Made by a program: the position numbers and the translations under genes
In this document: positions 43,601-54,623 of the stretch, piece after piece
Numbering within the stretch: position 1 is the stretch's first letter
Layout: each line of letters starts with the position of its first letter
Notes under the pieces: model-generated
Database searches by the model: none
Told to the model about the DNA's origin: nothing
The model's input: only the letters and a program-made list of their open reading frames with translations
Source of the DNA: Nothopassalora personata
Taxonomy: Eukaryota; Ascomycota; Dothideomycetes; Mycosphaerellales; Mycosphaerellaceae
Length of the DNA: 64,000 nucleotides
Assembly (NCBI GenBank): GCA_033816765.1
Contig: CM066293.1
Span: forward strand, 434,001 to 498,000
Reading direction: 5' to 3'

Positions 43601-43690
43601 GCCGGGCGTAACGAAGGACTAGCTAAAGCTATAATAACTAGGACTCGCTAGTAGTAAGATCGTAAGAGCTAGCTATCTCGTAGTACTACT
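40690..43690 (-). pseudogene. Long unrecognised ORF in env position, RIP-broken
   Basis: On the minus strand, one frame runs from about 43,690 to 41,700, interrupted almost only by TAG (two TAA). A second frame continues from about 41,670 to 40,700. The product would exceed 950 residues. Readable parts include 'KDFYKGFKKVFEDYSV', 'LFPIVGKIRKTGLEIRNREK', 'STNSGRRQFTAFINKYLDYS', 'EYAVSDVLKRDSEVSAIMCD', 'RVKIVREIISREFDVYR' and 'RFKRFFSVRV'. It is basic and helical with no motif I know; it has no retroviral enzyme motif. It lies downstream of integrase in the same orientation, where retroviruses carry env. It could be a captured gene or another nested element. Confidence 0.55.
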
Positions 43691-44086
43691 CTAGAGTATT
43701 AGTAAGCTTTAAAAGCTTAGTGTCGGGGTAGGGGCTTTAAAGAAGGTTAAGGTCGTGAAGAGAGAGAGGCTAAAGAACCGTCTAATATGTAGTAGTAGAT
43801 GTGTTAGTAGTTCTAGTAATAGTGTTAGTGTTTCTAGTAATAGTGTTAGTGTTTAAAGAAAAAGAGAGGAAGTAGTAGGTAGAGAGCTACGCTTAAGTAT
43901 GCCTCTTAGCGTATGTCCCTATAACCGTTATAAGGTAGTAGCGCCGAGACCGGTCTTATAAGTAGTAAGAGCAGTACTATTGAGGTTACACTAAAGGTCC
44001 GATAACCCTATATGTGACCGAAAACCAGTACTAGTAACTACCTAGGTAAGCATTCGGTAGGGCATGCTACGCTATCACGTAATCCG

Positions 44087-44112
44087 ATTTACCGGTCCCG
44101 GGACCGGTAAAT
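44087..44112. repeat. 26-bp perfect palindrome
   Basis: Centred on ACCGGTCCCGGGACCGGT with ATTT/AAAT arms. The same palindrome occurs, slightly damaged, at 48253-48278 and in both LTRs of the surrounding element (39810-39835, 51636-51661). Confidence 0.85.
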
Positions 44113-46548
44113 GTAACTCTACTAACTAAGGTCTAACTAAGGTAAGAACACCCTATAAAGTGAAGTCTAGATAACCGAATCGGCTTAATAAACTAAAGGA
44201 CATGTGTAATATATGCCTAAGGGAAGTAAACTCCGTACGCTATTACTAACTAATTAGTTCTCAGCCTCGATCCTACTAAACTATAAAATTTCGGCTATAG
44301 AAAGGTTATGAGGCCTAACCTATAGCTTCTTAGATTCCGGTTTAGGATACGATCCCCTTTCGTTAACTCCTATAGGTAGTACGTCTTCGCCGGCGATAGG
44401 CTCGATCTCGTTCGAATTACTACTATCTTCGCTATTAGCGACGCTATTAGCGACGCTATTAGCGACTTCTCCCTCCCCTATTACGAGATCGGTCCTATCA
44501 TCTAAGTTTAGTACTTCTATAGTATCTAGGCGAAGCTCTAGAACTAGCTTAAGGTTTTCCCGTGCCTAAACACTCTTTATTAGCGTACTATTAAGTTCCT
44601 TAAGAATATAGGTACTAAATTCCCTAGAGACACTAGATACCCGATATAGACCTTACTATCGGTAACCGATCTTACGTAAGAAGTTATCCTTATATAGCTT
44701 ATCGAATCTTATAATAAGGTCGCCCTTCTAGAAACTTATAAAGTTAACGTTCCGGTAAGAATTAAAGTAGTCCTTACTAAGTTCTCTTAGTCGCTTCCTT
44801 CGAGCATATAGCTCTTCTAAACTAAGGTCTCGAGTCTAGAGTTAACGCGCACGTATAGTAAGTAGGTCCTTAGTTGTTCTTACCAATCCCTATTAATAAT
44901 TCGCCTACGTCGGGTACTTAACCTTAATTAGTAGAATCGTGCGATAGCTATATAGGACCTAAGCTAGCGTCATTCTAGTAGTACGATAGGTCGTGGTCCT
45001 ATTAGCCTATAACATAGCGGGTACCCATTGCTCCTATCCGCGGTATATGTTCCTTATAAGCTTTACTAACGCTATAAGAATCGGACGGTACCTAACCTCG
45101 ACTAGAGCATTAGACTACGGATAGTACGGTAATATTCGGATCCTTCGAACACTAAGTCCTATAAGTAACCGCTTAACCTTAGCCGCATAAACCGTAGCGT
45201 TATTAAGCACAATTTTAGTATAGTAGCCGTACCTATAGAAGACATCTTCGTATAGAAACTTAGTAACCGTCTTAGAGCTAGGAGGTGCTCTCGTTACTCT
45301 AGCCTCGATCTAGTTGCTAAGTACTTCGCGCGTAACTAGGAGATATCCATTTTTATGCACCTAGACGGGGTCCGAGTACTACTTCTTACTAATAACCTAA
45401 GGGCTCGATGAATAAAGCTCACTAGCACGCTAGTTACCCTCGCAAAACCGATAGGGAGCATAACTTCGAACCTACGTAGAGATATCGGCGAAGTACCCGT
45501 CCTAGTAATACCGATCGGAAATAAGGTTGTATACGACCTTAGCGCTACGGTAACCGTGTCTCTTATAGCACTCTATAACGATTTCCTTCTAAGCCTTATT
45601 ATCGTTAATTATAAGTTGTAACGGTACTCCTCGGCGCTTCTAGAAGAATAGCAATTAGTCCCGGATAAAGAAGTTAACGCTCTTCTTTACTAGCCGCCGG
45701 TACTTAGCACGGGTAACACTATCGGGCCGGGCCCTAGTTTCTATTACCTAAGCAAGTTGTTAAGAGCCCTTAGAATATTAGTCCCCGAGATGTCGTGTTT
45801 TCTAGATTTTAACTAGATAGGTATTAACCGGCTCCGGGTACCCGAATAGCTTATTATTAATTATCTAGTCGACTTCGTCTTTGTTAGCTTCCCTAGGTTC
45901 CTAAGGTGTAGAGGGCCTACGAGACAGGGCATCTAGGCTAGTATGTCTAGTCCCCGTAACGTACTTTACCTCGAACGTAAATAACCTAATCTATACAACC
46001 TACCGGGCTATTGCCGAGTTTAGTAGGTCCGAAGCCGGCCGGTTAAGCTACTATACAAGTGTCTTAGTATTAACCTTAAGGACAAAATCAACGCTAGTAA
46101 TATATCTCTAGATCTTCTTAAGTCCCTTAAGGACCCTAAGGCATTCCCGCTTACTAGCATTATATCTAGATTCTAACGCGTTCTAGATTCTACTCTTATA
46201 CCGTACCGGGTAACGCCGTCGAGTACTATCTATTAATTCTTAAGAAACGATACATCCCTATCTAGTACCGCTAGCATTAACTGAGATAAAGATAGACCTA
46301 GCACTAGGTGAGTAGTAGAGGGTAACTAAGGCTAGAGCCTATATAAGATATCTAGTAACCTCTTCTTTCGAGAACTGCACATTTTCTATCTAGGTGAACT
46401 CGGCGCCCTTCTTTAGCAGCTTATACATTAGTCGAGCGATAATAACGAACTAGGGGATCTATATCCGGAAGTACACACATAGCCCTATATAGGTGCGGAC
46501 CTCCTTAATATAGGTAGGCGTAGGCTAATCTAGGATCTTAGCTACAAC

Positions 46549-46867
46549 TGTTAGGAACCGCTGTACGTTATCACAACTCGGGCTTGGATCTTTGCAGGGA
46601 TGTCTCAATCAGTTATGAAGGTAGTGGTTCCAAACAGTATATGGTGTATACTTAAAATGAGTTGAGCACGAGGCTCCTATCTACTTGCAAAAGAGCGTCG
46701 TCTATATAGTGCCGTGTCTTGGCGTGATCTTTCCTGCTCTCTCTGCTCTCTCTGCTCTCTCGAGAGAGCACCCAAGAGCACTGAGAGCACTCTGCATATC
46801 GGGTGCATCCGCTGGTCTGCTGGCATCGATTGGTTGGCTACGGGCTTCCCCAGACCGATCCGTAACA
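46549..46867. mobile_element. Solo LTR, family X copy 2
   Basis: 319 bp, TGTTAGG...GTAACA, exact 5-bp duplication ACAAC (46544-46548 and 46868-46872). First ~137 bp identical to 24844-25191. The 3' half differs and contains a CTCTCTGCT repeat and a CTCTCTCGAGAGAG hairpin. Not RIP-degraded, although embedded in RIP-degraded DNA. Confidence 0.88.
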
Positions 46868-48252
46868 ACAACCTTTAGGTTAGGATAGCGACTATCCGGG
46901 CTAGTAACGTACCTAACAATCTTAAGCTTTTCGTATTACTATTAGGATTTGCCTCTAGCAACTACCGCACTAGCTCTCTCTAGGTTAGTAAGAACTAGAT
47001 CTAGGGAAACGATGTGCTTAACGACCCATTTCCTTAATCTAGGCTCTACTTTGGCATTCCTATAGTCCTTAGTTAGTCCCTTGATACCGATGTTATCGAG
47101 AAACGGCTTCGCTCGATGCGAGATATAATTAAGTAGAATCTTTGTTACCGTACGCACGAACTAAGTAACTGAATTAGTAGCTCCTTAAGGTAGAGTCGTG
47201 TTACGTACTAGGCTAAGAGGGGTTATAAAGGCTATTAAGTCCCGGTAGGACTCATCTAGAGTAATCTAATTATAACCTAAAAATAGGTCCATAAGTGAAG
47301 CGACTCGGTACCCGGTAAAATCCTCTAAGAAGCTATCCGTGTCCGGTAGAATGTTAGTATCGCGTATAGTGACCTCATTTAGGAGCATAGCTAAGTTAAT
47401 TAACCGATATAGCACATCGCTTCTAGAGGCATTAACCTTCTTTACGACTAGGAACTAGCTATTAGAGTATACCCCTTATGAGTATTCTAGGATGTTGTTC
47501 TTAATCCGGGTTCTAATTATGCGCTTAACAATCGCCCTAAGACTTGGATGCAACCGGATAGGGCGTGCCTACTATAGCCTATAAGGGACCGTGTTAATCT
47601 TCTAAGGTAGTACGACGTCGTGCCTAATTTACCTTATGTAACTAAAGTCCTAAGCGAGGACTGCCTCCCGGTTATAGAGCATCTTATCGAATAAGGCCCT
47701 TTCCATTAGCAATAGCTTAATACTAACCTTAATTAAGGTAAGTCGTTCTAGAGTAATCCGGCTACCTCGCTTAATACTTAAGAATTTCTTAGTTAAGTAC
47801 TTCCTATCGAACGGACCTTGTCCTTTAGGCATCTTAGATTCTAGGTACAGTGCCCTACGCTTCCATTCTATATCTCCCTTAACTCGTAATTCTAGGCGTT
47901 CGTAAACGCTTACGTCTACTAGCTTCTTCTTGTCCGCCTTACGCTTATACATCGTGAAGACCTACGGCATCCTAATGTTAGCTATATGTTAGCCTACCTA
48001 TTACTTCCGTGCCTAAGTATTTAATGTAGATTGCCTTAGGATCTTGGAAGGCTAATCCCCTTAAACTGAATAAACGTTAGTAATAGAATCTCCCTTAAAC
48101 GCGCCTATTCCAATTTCTGCAACTCGTTCCTTTACTCTAGCAGTCCTAAGCAATTCTAATAAGTGAGCTAAATGGTTACTAGGCGTTAGAGCCTTACCGG
48201 GTTCCTATAGATGCGTCGTGTCGTAGTAGTATCCGTTTTCCTTACTATAGCT

Positions 48253-48278
48253 ATTTACCGGTCCCGGGACCGGCAAAT
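48253..48278. repeat. Second internal copy of the 26-bp palindrome
   Basis: Same as 44087-44112 with one change (GGCAAAT for GGTAAAT). Flanking sequences are unrelated. Confidence 0.8.
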
Positions 48279-51200
48279 TAAAGTCCGAGGTTCCTCCGAG
48301 ATAGTGCGAGAACCTTACTAATTTTATTAAATCCGGCTTTAGTAAGTCGGTAGGTTAAGCGCCGTAACTCAACCTACCCTTTCATTTCCCGACGCTTTTA
48401 ATGGTTCTTAAAGGGTCTTACACCTGTCCGAGCTACCTAGGGTAGTAAATATAACACTTTTACCTTTACGGCTAGTAATCGTCCCCTCCTATAAACTATC
48501 ATCGCAGTTACGGGTAGTAAGTCGCACCTTATGGGCCTATAGACGTCCTAGGATTGTTAGTAAGTTTAGATCCGAGGAGATAAACATGTCCACTTAGTAG
48601 TAAACCCTAAATACCTAAACATCTAAATTGCCTACAATACCTTTAAACTAGGCCCGCCCTCTAGCACCTCGAAAGGTAAGCTAAGTACTCGACATTACCG
48701 GTAACCTAAATCTATAAGCGTTCCTCTAGCCGATGATATTTACCTCGGAGCCCTTATTAATTAGGCACCTAATCTAGTTCTTATTTATCCTAAACTCCGC
48801 TACTACCTAAGGACTAGGGACTATAGTAAAGTTATTAAGGACACTAGAGAGCCCGATTTTCTTAACGTCCTTATATAGCTTAGTAGTAGGGACCGCACCT
48901 TTAGAGCAAAGCATAGTTAAATACACTCCGATATACTAGGCCTAACTATCTTCGCGGAAGACCTCCTTATTATACTTAGGTTTATCTTTATAGGTAACTA
49001 CTTGTCTAGTGCGAACCTTAGGGTTCTTTCCTATAAGACGTCGTACTATAGCGAGCTTCTCCTAAAGGGCGGGGGCGTTAGTAACGCGACCGAAGAGGGT
49101 AGCCTCGAACTAGCGACTATATCGAAACTAATCTTAGGCGTTTACATTAGGAAACGTTATCTAGAGGATCTAATTAATCTAGTAGATAATACCCTCTTTC
49201 TTTATAACCGGGCCATTACTAGCTAAACTATATTGTCGGACGTAGTTATTAATCCTCATAGTCTTAGCATTCTATATACGCTTCCTTTATACGAAGGGGG
49301 CGTTCACTAGACTAATAGGCATATCCTTAGGTAGTCCTTTATTAGCATCGTTCCCTAGTCTATTCACTTAGGCATTATTTCCCCTTCCTAGGGTTACCCC
49401 GGATTTAGCTAATAATTGAGTTTCGCTTATTCGAGTACTAACTTCGTTAATTATTTTAACCTCCTACTAGTTAATCTTAGCTTACCGGATCTCCTATTCT
49501 AATTGTAGGCGAACTTTCTTAGTAGCCTTAGCTCGGGCTCGTAGATCCTAGGCTAAGGACCGGGTCCTCGGGTACGGATTCTTTAGAATACCTACGGGTG
49601 CCTTCCCTTTCACTTTATTAGACTGTATAGGATAGGTAGATACCTCGTTAAGCTCGCCTAAGTCAATCGCCTACTCCGCTTTACTTTCTTCGAATAAGAC
49701 CTAATATATCCTAGTAGCCTTCTCCGTTTAGCTAGACCGTGCGTCCTAAGGGCTATATTCTATTAAATGCCTAAAGTTAGGAGGGGGCTTAGAATAATTA
49801 GGAGGCGTGACCTTAGTTACCCTAGTATAGTCCCTACCTATCTATTACTTACGTAGTGCGGGAATCTTATACTAGTTATTAAACTCGATCGGTCTATAAT
49901 ATTCTTCGAGTAGAGGGAGCATATAGAGTAGTTTCGGTTTACTATAGTCCCTCCGAAAGTTGAACTTAGTAGGACGCGGATCGCCTTCTTTCCCTAGATA
50001 CTACTAGTTGTTCGGGACGAGGTGTACGTAGCCCCGGGATATTAAGGACCTTATCGCCTTACAGTTACTAGCCTAGTGCTTCGAACTGCTACAGTTATAG
50101 TAACAACCATCTATCGCTTTAGACTACTCGCGATTCTACGATAGGGGACGCTACATTGCGTAAACCTATAGTTTAGTATCTAGGTTATGCCTCTCCGGTT
50201 ATATAGAGCGTTAATTCTCGCTCGGGTAGAAGGTACCCGCGTCCGCGACGCGACCGCGCTAGTATGTACGTATACTCATTTTAGCTACCTTCTAGATTAG
50301 ATTATTATTAATAATAGTCCTAGAGGTAGCCTTCTTAAGCGTGTTAATTTTAGGCTTAAGGCGCGTTATTTACTTTACGACTAAGCGGTATAGCTAAGGT
50401 AAAGTAAGAGGGAAATCTATATGCATAGCTTTCTATCCCTCCTTACTATCTACGATGCTAGTAGCTTTATCGAGGATCCTTTAAAAGTCCCTAAACTTCT
50501 TAGGTTACTTTAGGTGAAGCCCGCAAGCCTTATAGACCGCTTTCGCGACAGCCTCTAGTAATTCCTAAAGAAGAAGGCGACTCCGGGAGCTATTATCTAA
50601 ATCCTTAGGTTTAATTAGGTCACTTAAGGATACAAATAGGCGGATGAATTCCTTCATATCTTATTCTTTAGGCCTCTTGCCTTACTACGCCCTAATAATC
50701 TCCTTAAGATATTCCCGACTCCCTAACATCGAGTAGGCGTTAAACCTTAAGAACTCTAATAAGAACGCCCTCCTAAAACGTGCCTTGTTAGTAAGCTACC
50801 TAGGTAGCCTCATAACTACGCGCCGGATAGTAGTTTCGTAATTACGCTTAAACCTACCCTAGAAATCATCCTTCTTAATAGATGCCCGAGGCGGATACTA
50901 GTTCATTAGGTCGCTAAACCGCTCCTAGAACTTAGTAGCATTAGTGCCATTAAAGAACGGATTCTTAGCACCTCCTAGAGGTAGAAAGCGAGGGCTAGCG
51001 TTTTCTATTACTACTACTAATCGTCTAAAGAGGGCAGTTATAGTATCTATTCTAATTGTGCTATTTGTTCCTATACCTATACCCAATTTAGCGGCGCTAG
51101 TTCCGCTTCTCCCTTCTTTACTAGATTTAGGTGTTTCCCCTTCCTCCAATTCCTCCATCCCCTTATAAGGGACAGAATCCCTATAGACCCCTTCCATTTT

Positions 51201-51390
51201 CGTAGGGTTTACTAGCTGTTCGTAGCCTCTACCTATGTCGGTAAAGGTGCTAAGTTTTTCTAGTAATGTAGCCGTATCTATTATTACGAGGTGCTTACTT
51301 TAGAATGCGTTAATACTAGTTGTTACTTAATAGGACCTTATAACCGTAATTATTGCTAAATACCTTAGACCTTGAGTGTTTTTAACCTTA

Positions 51391-51483
51391 GTCGACCTTA
51401 ACCGTAAACCTTAACCTTAAACCTTAACCTTAAACCTTAACCTTAAGTAATGACCTTAACCGTAAACCTTAGACCTTAAACCG
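51391..51483. repeat. Telomere-like CCTTAA repeat tract
   Basis: Irregular tandem repeats of AACCTTAACCTTAAACCTTA type, about 90 bp, in the leader of the 12.2-kb element just inside its 5' LTR. Confidence 0.75.
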
Positions 51484-51560
51484 TGATTTTAACCTTATAA
51501 ACTAGATACTAATACGCTACCGGGTGTATACTTAATACCCCCCCTTATTAACTACTAAAA

Positions 51561-51954
51561 TAAAGTCTACTAACTACCCTATGTAGGCCTATCCGAGTTG
51601 TAGTAGTGTGGAGCGGCGCTTATGTAAGCAGAGGTATTTACCGGTCCCGGGACCGTGAAATTAGGTGACGTAACGAGTAGCGTAGTAGCTAGATAAAATA
51701 AGAGGATTAGCGGACCTAAACCCCTATACCATCTACTCGAGAGGTATAAATTAAATTGTTGCCTTAATCCTATGCTTACAATGCTTAACTACATAGTATA
51801 TATCTTAATAGCTATACTAGGTCCCGCTAGCTCACCTAAATGTCTAATTAAACCTAAATGAAATTAGGGCAAGTTAGACCTAAGGGACTCCTCCTCTAAA
51901 CCTAAGGTTAACATAACTAAACCTAAGGTTAACACAACTAATTAGTCGTTAATA
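51561..51954 (-). repeat. 5' LTR of the 12.2-kb element
   Basis: 394 bp; pairs with 39735-40128. Confidence 0.87.
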
Positions 51955-51958
51955 CTAC

Positions 51959-52790
51959 GTAGGTACAGTAACCTAGAGTAAGGAGGAGGTATACACGACG
52001 GTAGGACGACGATATACCTACGTAGGAGAAGCTACAATCCATCGTTAATCTCCTACGAAGCTATAATTGGAGTCTATATAAGTTCCTATAGGCCTAGGTC
52101 GGAATAGTAGCCGGTATATCAAGCTATAGCGTAGTACTTAAGTCGAAGAACTATGCTACGATCCCGGCGCGTCGGACTGTATTACGTCGCTCTATTAAAC
52201 ACTAGTCGCTTAACGCCGTGTTATACGGACGAGGTTCTCGATATAACTAGATACCTACATCTCGTACAATCGCTAAACTCGATAACCTCGCGCGGTATTA
52301 TCCTTTCGGTACCTTTAAGTTAACCGGCGGTACTAACATCGACAGTTTAAATGATATAGACTACGCGGTAGCATACGAGATTATTAAAACCAGTGCTCTA
52401 GTCTAGTACTAAATGTTACTACATTTTATAAGTAATTTTCGATTATACTAGACGAGCTAGTTTCGAAGCGATGTATTAGATCGATCCGTATAATAGCGTA
52501 TGTTCTTCGTGACGGTGTCGGTATTACACTCGAGGATAGCTAAACGATCTAACACCTTCTATTCGCTCGTGTCTATATATCTATAAGGATCTAGTACGAA
52601 GCGACGGTATGTAGACGTTTTATATAGACTAGGCATCTATTAGAGCTACACTACTAGTAATCGCTTATTAAATAGCGTTATAGAGTATAGTAAGGTGCGT
52701 AGGACGAGTCTATAACTATGCGTAATAGTCCGTCGTAGGCGTACTATTAAATGGCTACTACGTCTTTATAATGCTTAATCGCTATTTTGC
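51959..52790 (+). pseudogene. Coding remnant of second TIR element
   Basis: With TAG ignored, the plus strand reads as a coherent protein: 'FGTFKLTGGTNIDSLNDIDY', 'VSVLHSRIAKRSNTFYS', 'SSTKRRYVDVLYRLGIY', 'SVIEYSKVRRTSL'. The pattern (a superfamily-like KRR-VLhxLGI followed by SY-T) is like the region upstream of the catalytic core in transposon-linked fungal proteins with the DUF6589 domain; this is tentative. The N-terminal part is at about 39,590-39,734 ('DEYSDADNNAPNSDEEEDYI'), on the other side of the inserted retroelement. Confidence 0.4.
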
Positions 52791-52842
52791 CTTATATCTG
52801 TATATATATACCTACTAATTTATATACTCGCTACGCCTCTAT

Positions 52843-53160
52843 ACAGTTTAGAACGCTTTACGACTACGATCGTCTACGAGCTATGTAGCTAGCTTCGCAC
52901 GGTTTAGAACGCTTTATAACTACGGTCTTCCTCGAGCTATAGCGTCGAGATGCCGGTTCTAATAGACATGTACCGTTTAGAACGCTTTATAACTACGGCC
53001 TTCCTCGAGCTATAGCGTTAAGATACCGGTTCTAATGCACATATACCGTTTAGGACGCTTTATTAGTATAGCTCCCTTAAGCTATAGAGTAGGCCTTACA
53101 TAATGGCGGCTATGTAAATGGATCTACACGCTTTAGAACGCTTCGTAACTACGGTCCTCT
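52843..53160. repeat. Tandem repeats with GTTTAGAACGCTTTA core
   Basis: Five degraded copies of about 55-83 bp, each beginning near CCGTTTAGAACGCTTTA (52843, 52898, 52972, 53045, 53128). The core shares CCGTTTAG with the terminal repeat. A CGTACTAAAG triplet repeat lies farther right near 53,617-53,650. Confidence 0.75.
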
Positions 53161-54362
53161 AGAGCCGCGAAGCTATTATTATATCGAGTCTATAGCTAAC
53201 ATCCGCGTTAGTAGATGCACCTCCGTACTATAGGCTATAACGAGTAGACGGTACTTAACTACGATAACATAAACTTTAAGGATCCTACTCGCTACGAGGT
53301 GTTAGGCTATAAGGTAAAGTAGCGTACTATAACTACTACTTAGGTCGTCCATTGTTCTACAATTCTAGCTTCTAGCCTAATATAAGATATATATACTCCG
53401 TCCGCTTCCCTCGATGTAGACGACATCTACGATGCGCCTAGGCTCTAGGATAACAGTACTAGGCGAGAGATATCGAGAGCTATTATTACTAATGCTATTA
53501 AGGCTAAGGATGTCGTCGTATCTAGCGTATACGGCTTTAGACGTTTCGCCTTCGCCCGCTTACCTCTCCTATCGGCTTTTCTAGACGACGTATTCGCTAC
53601 TAAAGGCATGTTCGAAGCGTACTAAAGCGTACTAAAGCGTACTAAAGCGTGTAGATCGGTACTAGCCCGTAAAAAGGGTGTCGTTAAGAAGCGAGCGTAG
53701 AGATCCGTTAAGCTACTAAGACTACTACGCGTACCGCCTACTACTATAGATAACGCGGTATACGGCACCTAGCGCTGCCCTCTTATTAGCTAAACCGTGC
53801 GAAACGGTACTAACCCGTTAAGACCCGTACAAATGGGGGTAAATAGAGTGTTTAAAACACTACGTAAACTACGCTCTTATTACGTACTAATGTTCTACTA
53901 TAGCGACACAACTACACTAGCACGACTACGAAGCGTACGATTAACTAGGAAGGTGTACGTATAGCATACGACACGATAGACAATTGCGCGCTATGTAATG
54001 GACTTAATAGTTATGTATCTACCTAGCTTCGCGTCTTAGCGCGCCTACCGAATACAATGTACTACCTTTAATATTAACAACTCTTACTTATTTAGCCTAA
54101 GGAATCGAATGGGGGTAGTAGTGTACTTATAAGAGGCGTTAGTAGCTCGCTAGCTAATATTGGTTTAAACTGCATAAAGTCGGTTTTACATTCGAGGATG
54201 TACTTCGTACATAACGCGCTATCGGATCGTTACGTTCTCGACGCCGTCGTAATCTCTACTATCGGCGCTATTATTTGAATCTATAGGAGCTCGGCCGGGC
54301 GTGGTAATCGGTTGCTATCGCGTACTAAAATATGGTGGTGGTGCTACATAGCTTTAAGCTGC
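53161..54362. other. RIP-degraded right arm of second TIR element
   Basis: TAG/CTA-rich sequence without a followable frame or recognised family. Confidence 0.5.
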
Positions 54363-54452
54363 ACTAAAACAAGCCCTATTCGATCTTAGACGCTTCGCCA
54401 AGGCTCGCTGCCACGGAATCACCCGATTGGCTGAACGGTGCTAAACCGTGCT
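54363..54452 (-). repeat. Right terminal inverted repeat region, second TIR element
   Basis: Imperfect inverse of 39297-39385. Confidence 0.55.
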
Positions 54453-54490
54453 AACCCGTGATGATCGGAGCTAAACGGTGCCGAGCCGAG

Positions 54491-54623
54491 AAAGAAGCGA
54501 CTGAGCTTGCTGAGGTAACGAGGAGCGGCGCGTGGTTCAATGGAGTATGGATGCGACCATCACAGCACCGCGACTAGCACCTTTCACAGCCATTCACCTG
54601 CGACGTCAAGTCGCATAGCAGCC
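54491..54623 (+). promoter_or_regulatory. Short SSR4 promoter next to transposon
   Basis: Only about 130 bp separate the transposon end from the SSR4 start, so part of the promoter may now come from transposon DNA or lie beyond it. Confidence 0.4.

Larger units (their letters stand above)
44270..51200 (-). pseudogene. gag-pol of the 12.2-kb element, RIP-broken
   Basis: Ty3-type coding on the minus strand. An open piece at 51197-50925 looks like the start of gag (ends 'NPFFNGTNATKF'). RT fragments are open at 47952-47650 ('KKFLSIKRGS', 'DKMLYNREAVLA') and 47157-46942 ('KPFLDNIGIKGL', 'WVVKHIVSLDLVLTNLERAS'). The latter matches the fungal Ty3 group whose YxDD-box region reads PFLDDIGVKG. RNase H and integrase follow towards 44,300. 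A solo LTR interrupts it at 46,549-46,867. Most stops are TAG. Non-functional. Confidence 0.65.
39735..51954 (-). mobile_element. 12.2-kb RIP-degraded Ty3-type element with extra 3' ORF
   Basis: LTRs of 394 bp at both ends (39735-40128 and 51561-51954) with a 4-bp direct repeat CTAC outside (39731-39734, 51955-51958). Orientation is minus: gag remnant near the right LTR, RT in the middle, and a purine tract (AGGGGAGGATA on the minus strand) against the left LTR. About 11.9 kb without the solo LTR at 46,549. The LTRs differ mostly by CpA/TpG transitions. Between pol and the 3' LTR lies about 4 kb with an unrecognised long ORF. Confidence 0.85.
39270..54490. mobile_element. Second old TIR transposon, interrupted by a 12-kb retroelement
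   Basis: The two ends are inverted relatives: 39297-39323 and 54426-54452 share AGCACGGTT..GCACCGTT.AGCCAAT (3 mismatches in 27), and farther in 39349-39385 matches 54363-54399. Without the nested element it is about 3 kb. The exact ends and target duplication are unclear. RIP-degraded. It carries tandem subterminal repeats and a broken coding region. Confidence 0.6.

Noticed and set aside
49002..49226. 74-codon plus-strand ORF
   Set aside because: Antisense to gag-pol of the 12.2-kb element; open only by chance after RIP.
51545..51560. Self-priming match in the 12.2-kb element (TTAGT.GTTAATA)
   Set aside because: The match lies at the very start of the LTR in the sense direction, which would be U3 and absent from the RNA 5' end, so it does not fit self-priming.
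52843..53160. Possible CRISPR-like array
   Set aside because: Repeats are adjacent and degraded, without unique spacers of even size; eukaryotic transposon tandem repeats.
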